This document shows, in pieces, positions 14,379-17,609 of a stretch of DNA of 17,609 nt. Position 1 is the stretch's first letter; every line of letters begins with the position of its first letter. The notes beneath the pieces are model-generated. The model made no database searches and was not told the DNA's origin. It was given only the letters and a program-made list of their open reading frames with translations. This DNA is from Candidatus Gastranaerophilales bacterium. GTDB taxonomy: Bacteria > Cyanobacteriota > Vampirovibrionia > Gastranaerophilales > Gastranaerophilaceae. The stretch spans positions 1 to 17,609 of the forward strand of contig QAMI01000036.1 of NCBI GenBank assembly GCA_003150395.1, read 5' to 3'. A program made the position numbers and the translations under genes.

Positions 14379-14463
14379 CTCCTTAATTTGTATTCGAACC
14401 CGGCGAACCATATCACCGTCAGTTCATTTGCCGGTAAGGTTTTTAATTCCGACCCGGCTCATT
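14379..14463 (-). promoter_or_regulatory. Structured metK leader with mutually exclusive pairings; candidate riboswitch
   Basis: In mRNA order the segments are: a, GCCGG (14458-14454); b, CCTTACCGGC (14439-14430); c, GAAC (14425-14422) with GTTC (14408-14405); d, GCCGG (14404-14400); e, TAAGG (14385-14381), part of the Shine-Dalgarno. In one fold b pairs with both d and e, continuing the c stem, and the ribosome binding site is hidden. In the other, a pairs with the CCGGC of b and e is released. Segments a and d lie in 13-base near-repeats (11 of 13 identical). Position before metK suggests S-adenosylmethionine as ligand. I do not recognise it as SAM-I, SMK or another known class. Confidence 0.55.
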
Positions 14464-14465
14464 AG

Positions 14466-14499
14466 TGTACAGTGTACAACCAAAAACAGACAAAAGCAA
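14466..14499 (-). promoter_or_regulatory. Candidate metK promoter overlapped by a TGTACA palindrome
   Basis: On the minus strand TTGCTT (14494-14499), a 17-base spacer and TACACT (14471-14476) place the start near 14463. TGTACAGTGTACA (14466-14478) is a perfect 13-base palindrome about one central base and covers the -10 box, so a bound protein would block it. Confidence 0.4.
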
Positions 14500-14533
14500 A
14501 TAATGTATTAATATATGTTACGGATTAAATGAA

Positions 14534-14686
14534 TTAAATTTCATAGGCAACACTTATTGAAAGTTCTGTATCAGAAACCTCTACAATTGCCCAGCGAAGA
14601 GGATTAATTCCAAGACGCAGTAATTCTGCTTCTATTTCAGAATTGTCATTTGTAAATTTAATTTTTATTATATCTGATTTAATCAT
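14534..14686 (-). CDS. Small ORF of 50 residues, unknown function
   Basis: ATG 14686 to TAA 14534. It begins MIKSDIIKIKFTNDNSEI, continues through EAELLRLGINPLRWAIVEV and ends in SVAYEI. The composition is that of a real soluble protein (alternating charged and hydrophobic residues, Trp and Arg in the centre), and the frame fills the gap between tRNA-Thr and the metK promoter. No Shine-Dalgarno is visible; TAAAAT lies 12 bases upstream. It begins 26 bases after the tRNA 3' end on the same strand, so it may share that transcript. I do not recognise the family. Confidence 0.6.
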   Translation of the reverse strand: MIKSDIIKIKFTNDNSEIEAELLRLGINPLRWAIVEVSDTELSISVAYEI

Positions 14687-14691
14687 AGGCA

Positions 14692-14702
14692 ATCGGCAAT
14701 TT
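14692..14702. repeat. 11-base direct repeat ATCGGCAATTT, first copy
   Basis: The same 11 bases recur at 14780-14790, covering the 5' end of tRNA-Thr. The two copies are 88 bases apart. They may be chance or a trace of a short duplication. Confidence 0.4.
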
Positions 14703-14712
14703 TAAAGCAAAA

Positions 14713-14785
14713 AGCCGATAAAGGGACTTGAACCCTTGACCTACTCATTACGAATGAGTTGCTCTACCAACTGAGCTATATCGGC
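14713..14785 (-). tRNA. tRNA-Thr (anticodon CGU)
   Basis: A full cloverleaf on the minus strand. The acceptor GCCGATA pairs with TATCGGC, the D arm is AGCTCAGTTGGTAGAGC, the anticodon stem ACTCA/TGAGT encloses TTCGTAA (anticodon CGU, reading ACG), and the T arm is AAGGGTTCAAGTCCCTT. CCA is not encoded. It lies between glmS and a 50-residue ORF on the same strand; no clear promoter of its own was found, so it may be cut from the glmS transcript. Confidence 0.97.
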
Positions 14786-14916
14786 AATTTCTATTCTATT
14801 TTCAACCAGAGTTGAAAGAGCAAGCTCTAAGTTTTTAACTCCGTTGCGTTTCACTCCACCGGGGGAGCTATATAGGCATTTCAGACGCCGGATTTATAGA
14901 GGCGTCACTTTATATT
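14786..14916 (-). other. Hairpin-rich intergenic stretch between glmS and tRNA-Thr
   Basis: 131 bases with no ORF but several inverted repeats: GACGCC/GGCGTC (14884-14889 with 14901-14906), CTCC/GGAG near 14853-14868, AGAGC/GCTCT (14817-14821 with 14824-14828) and TTTCAAC/GTTGAAA (14800-14806 with 14811-14817). None is followed by a good T run on the minus strand, so a standard glmS terminator is missing. It could be a dispersed intergenic repeat or a processed 3' leader. Confidence 0.4.
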
Positions 14917-16761
14917 TTACTCTACCGTAACTGATTTTGCAAGATTTCTTGGCTGGTCAACATCTTTACCCAAAAATTCAGCAATGTAATACGCTAAAAG
15001 CTGAAGCGGCACAATTGCAACCAGCGGAGAAAAGAATTCGTGAACGTCAGGCACTCTTATAATATTTTCAAACAAATCATCGAGTTTTTCGTCTTTAGAA
15101 TTTGTTAATGCTATCATTCTTGCATTTCTAGCTTTTGCTTCCTCACTGTTAGAAAGTAGTTTTTCATAAACACATCCCTTCATCAAAATTGACAATACAG
15201 GCATTGTTTCATCAAGCATCGCAATCGGACCGTGTTTTAACTCTCCGGCCGGGTAACCGGTTGCGTTTATATAACTGATTTCTTTAAGCTTCAATGCCCC
15301 TTCTAAAGCTGACGGGAAATTAATTCCACGTGCAACAAAGATAAAATCTTTTGTTGAAGAATAAATTTTTGCACATCGTTGAATATCTTCTGTATGAGCA
15401 AGAATTTGTTCAATCTTTTGCGGTAAAACCATCAATTCAGATTTTAAAGAAGTAAGTTCACTTGAAGATAAACTGTTTTTAACTTCTGCCATATGAAGCG
15501 CAAGGAGATAAAACGCCATTAATTGGGCTGTATATGATTTGGTAGCAGCAACAGAAACTTCTATTCCTGCATTAACAGGAATAAGACTGTCTGCTTCACG
15601 CGCCATAGCACTGTCAGGACGATTTGTAATGATTAGAATATGCGAACCTTTAGCTTTTGCTTGTTTGATTGCAGTCAAGGTATCAGCAGTTTCGCCTGAT
15701 TGTGAAACTCCTATTACAAGCGTATTCTCATTAGTTACATTGCGTCTGTAAATATATTCACTGGAAGCTTCAACATCTACCGGAATTCCACAAAAATTTT
15801 CGATTAAGTATTTTCCAATCATTGCAGCATGCAAAGATGTTCCGCAGGCAATGATTTGTATACGATTTAGAGTTTTTAAAGTTTCTTTTGTTACTTTAAC
15901 CTCGTTTAAAATAATATTTTCATCAGGAGCATGAAGTTTTCCGACTAATATATTTCTTATAACATCGGGCTGCTCATGAATTTCTTTAAGCATGTAGTGT
16001 TTGTAGCCCATTTTGCTTAAAGCAACCGGCTCCCAAGGAAGAACCTCTATTTTAGGAGTAAGAATTTTCCCTTCTTTGTCTGTTAAAGTCATTGTATCCG
16101 GGGTAAGCGTTACAACTTGATTATCTTCCAGATACATTGCTTTTTTTGTATGTTTAATTATCGCAGGAACATCTGAAGCCGCAAAAAACTCATTTTCACC
16201 GATTCCGACAAGCAATGGCGCGTTTCGTTTTGTAATTACAAGAGTATTTTTGCAGTCATTGTGCATTACACAGAGTGCATAAGCTCCTTCTATGCGTTTT
16301 GAAGCTTCTCGAACCGCAGAAGGCAAATCCTTTGTTTTTGCATACATTCTTGCAACAAGATGTGCCACAACTTCAGTATCGGTTTGAGAGCGGAATACGC
16401 AGCCGTCTTTGGCAAGTTCTTCACGCAACTCTTTATAATTTTCAATAATCCCGTTATGCACAAGAACAAGATTTCCGCATGAACATGTGTGCGGGTGAGC
16501 GTTTAAAACAGTTGGAGCACCATGTGTTGCCCATCTGATATGCCCGATGCCCATTGTAGCTTTCTCATACTCACCTTTGTGCTGCAAAAGTTCGGTTTTC
16601 AAATTATTCAGCTTTCCAACAGCTTTGTAAACCTTAATTTTATCCTCACACATAACGGCAATACCAGAAGAATCATACCCCCTGTATTCAAGCTGTTCAA
16701 GTCCATCTGTTAATATATCAGCAACCGACTTATGACCTACATATCCTACTATTCCACACAT
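14917..16761 (-). CDS. glmS: Glutamine-fructose-6-phosphate aminotransferase (isomerizing)
   Basis: Converts fructose-6-phosphate and glutamine to glucosamine-6-phosphate, the first step to UDP-GlcNAc. MCGIVGYVG exposes Cys2, the N-terminal nucleophile of the class II glutaminase domain, once Met is removed; LEYRGYDSSG and GIGHIRWATHG are its conserved loops. Two SIS sugar-isomerase domains follow, with SQSGET at 353-358 in the first. The C-terminus DQPRNLAKSVTVE is the invariant tail. The 614 residues match the family. GGAGA lies about nine bases before ATG 16761, and a perfect extended -10 lies at 16798-16806. No glmS ribozyme is present upstream: the leader is only about 30 bases. Confidence 0.98.
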   Translation of the reverse strand: MCGIVGYVGHKSVADILTDGLEQLEYRGYDSSGIAVMCEDKIKVYKAVGKLNNLKTELLQHKGEYEKATMGIGHIRWATHGAPTVLNAHPHTCSCGNLVLVHNGIIENYKELREELAKDGCVFRSQTDTEVVAHLVARMYAKTKDLPSAVREASKRIEGAYALCVMHNDCKNTLVITKRNAPLLVGIGENEFFAASDVPAIIKHTKKAMYLEDNQVVTLTPDTMTLTDKEGKILTPKIEVLPWEPVALSKMGYKHYMLKEIHEQPDVIRNILVGKLHAPDENIILNEVKVTKETLKTLNRIQIIACGTSLHAAMIGKYLIENFCGIPVDVEASSEYIYRRNVTNENTLVIGVSQSGETADTLTAIKQAKAKGSHILIITNRPDSAMAREADSLIPVNAGIEVSVAATKSYTAQLMAFYLLALHMAEVKNSLSSSELTSLKSELMVLPQKIEQILAHTEDIQRCAKIYSSTKDFIFVARGINFPSALEGALKLKEISYINATGYPAGELKHGPIAMLDETMPVLSILMKGCVYEKLLSNSEEAKARNARMIALTNSKDEKLDDLFENIIRVPDVHEFFSPLVAIVPLQLLAYYIAEFLGKDVDQPRNLAKSVTVE

Positions 16762-16797
16762 AATTTAATCTCTCCAATAATATTGTCTATAATTTAA

Positions 16798-16806
16798 ATT
16801 ATATCA
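16798..16806 (-). promoter_or_regulatory. glmS promoter, extended -10
   Basis: TGATATAAT on the minus strand is a perfect extended -10 (TGnTATAAT). No clear -35 is seen. The start is expected near 16791, leaving a leader of about 30 bases. Confidence 0.65.
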
Positions 16807-16847
16807 TTAAAAAAGTAAATTTTAATTACATTTATAAAAGTTTTACA

Positions 16848-16877
16848 TTGACATATTATTAAAATACATATTAAAAT
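16848..16877 (+). promoter_or_regulatory. Promoter of the M48-type protease gene
   Basis: A perfect TTGACA (16848-16853), an 18-base spacer and TAAAAT (16872-16877), with the start near 16884. It diverges from the glmS promoter. Confidence 0.7.
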
Positions 16878-16911
16878 TAGAATCGAGATTAGGAATAATA
16901 AGGGGGAAATT

Positions 16912-17609
16912 ATGAAAAAATTATTAATTACATTTGGAGCACTTACATTTCTAGCGGCACCGGCATTTTCGCTTTCGTTTTCGGAATCAGACACAATTTA
17001 TGTGGAAACAAATGTAAATTTAAATAATTACTGGGAAAAAACAAACAAGGCTTATAAAAAAGTTATGATGGTTTCACAAAACATCATGACGGCGAATAAA
17101 ATTAACAAAAGAACTCCTGTTATGATAAAAAGCAGCCCGAACAACCCTAATGCTGCTACAAACGGCTATACAAGACAGATTACAATCTACAGCGGACTTC
17201 TTCCTTACATCGATAATGATGATGAGTTAGCATTTGTTATCGCACATGAAATTGCGCATGATCTTGATTTTCACGGAGGGTATTTGAAATACATTGCAAT
17301 GAATGCAAATTCTAAAAAATATGAACTTAAAGCAGACACCAAAGCCATTGATTTAATGATTAAAGCCGGCTACAACCCGATTGCAGCCATCACAATGGGA
17401 AACAAAATTTATGCAGAACCTATTTTTGACTGGGGATTTACATACACTCACCCGAAAGGCTCAAAAAGACTTCTTGCTATTTACAAACACATTCTTGTTA
17501 AATATCCGCAGTATTTAAATTCTTCAATGACTCAAAATGCTTATTACAAAAATTTTGAATACTCTCTTGAAAAAGAAATTAAAGGAATTCAGCAGGATTA
17601 CAACAAACG
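16912..17609 (+). CDS. Exported M48-type zinc metalloprotease, partial
   Basis: ATG 16912 follows AAGGGGG (16900-16906) with a 5-base gap. MKKLLITFGALTFLAAPAFS is a signal peptide: basic start, hydrophobic core and small residues before a probable cut near residue 20. The protease motif HEIAH (112-116) gives two zinc-binding His and the catalytic Glu113; YELKAD supplies the third ligand E138, with D142 after it, as in the M48 ExxxD pattern. GYNP and the later THPKGSKRLLAI (HPxxxxR-like) are also typical of M48 and BepA/LoiP-like periplasmic proteases, which degrade or help assemble outer-envelope proteins. Whether it is lipid-anchored is unclear: no lipobox Cys is seen. The reading frame continues past the right edge after 232 codons. 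Confidence 0.92.
   Translation, partial: MKKLLITFGALTFLAAPAFSLSFSESDTIYVETNVNLNNYWEKTNKAYKKVMMVSQNIMTANKINKRTPVMIKSSPNNPNAATNGYTRQITIYSGLLPYIDNDDELAFVIAHEIAHDLDFHGGYLKYIAMNANSKKYELKADTKAIDLMIKAGYNPIAAITMGNKIYAEPIFDWGFTYTHPKGSKRLLAIYKHILVKYPQYLNSSMTQNAYYKNFEYSLEKEIKGIQQDYNK

Noticed and set aside
14386..14404. tRNA T-arm-like GGTTCGAAT before metK
   Set aside because: No matching 3' arm, anticodon arm or acceptor stem; it is treated as a loop motif of the leader.
14373..14411. Upstream ATG at 14411 as the metK start
   Set aside because: It lies inside the leader structure, has no ribosome binding site, and adds 13 basic residues not seen in MetK; ATG 14372 has AAGGAG.
16762..16800. glmS ribozyme
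   Set aside because: The space between the promoter and ATG is only about 30 bases and shows no ribozyme core.
16794..16994. 66-codon minus-strand frame opposite the protease start
   Set aside because: It overlaps the signal-peptide coding region and both promoters and has no ribosome binding site.

Overview
The window is AT-rich, densely coded bacterial DNA. Two prepilin-like proteins carry a FTLAEVLITLG-type leader and a C-terminal DINGxK / GxDVFxF pattern. Several lineage-restricted hypothetical proteins start with Asn- and Phe-rich segments. This is what I would expect of a gut Gastranaerophilales (Melainabacteria / Vampirovibrionia, non-photosynthetic Cyanobacteriota). The assignment is inferred from protein style, not from a marker gene.

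Layout. 1-1442 (minus) is the 5' part of a long unknown protein that runs off the left edge. It has a strong promoter whose start site falls on a six-copy CCATA repeat. Divergent from it is a Met-rich unknown protein (1682-2509). A Y-family polymerase of UmuC type (2607-3866) and a DHA2-type MFS exporter (3901-5298) follow on the minus strand. A long-leader prepilin (5431-6369) comes next; its well-supported start (5397, with Shine-Dalgarno) is put out of frame by an 11-G tract. A candidate structured leader RNA (about 6418-6499) precedes a 79-residue unknown protein (6527-6766). glmU (6794-8077), rqcH (8148-9551) and an XRE-type repressor (9564-9815) lie on the minus strand. A second prepilin (9874-10590) diverges from the repressor, then come aspS (10690-12471), an unknown protein (12523-12975, minus), metK (13098-14372, minus) with a structured leader, a 50-residue unknown ORF (14534-14686), tRNA-Thr(CGU), glmS (14917-16761, minus), and the start of a secreted M48-type metalloprotease (16912 to the right edge).

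Functions. glmS and glmU supply UDP-GlcNAc for the cell envelope. aspS, tRNA-Thr and rqcH serve translation and ribosome rescue. metK makes S-adenosylmethionine. The two prepilins, the MFS exporter and the exported protease are surface or envelope functions. Corrected starts are proposed for aspS (10690) and metK (14372).

The most interesting items are the G11 contingency-like tract in the prepilin gene, the metK leader with two mutually exclusive pairings (one hiding the Shine-Dalgarno), the promoter-borne three-hairpin RNA at 6418-6499, and the pentanucleotide repeat at a transcription start. Several genes without a Shine-Dalgarno have a -10-like box exactly 6-7 bases before ATG, which suggests leaderless transcripts. 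No stretch over 300 bases lacks a gene, and I saw no CRISPR array, insertion sequence or rRNA.
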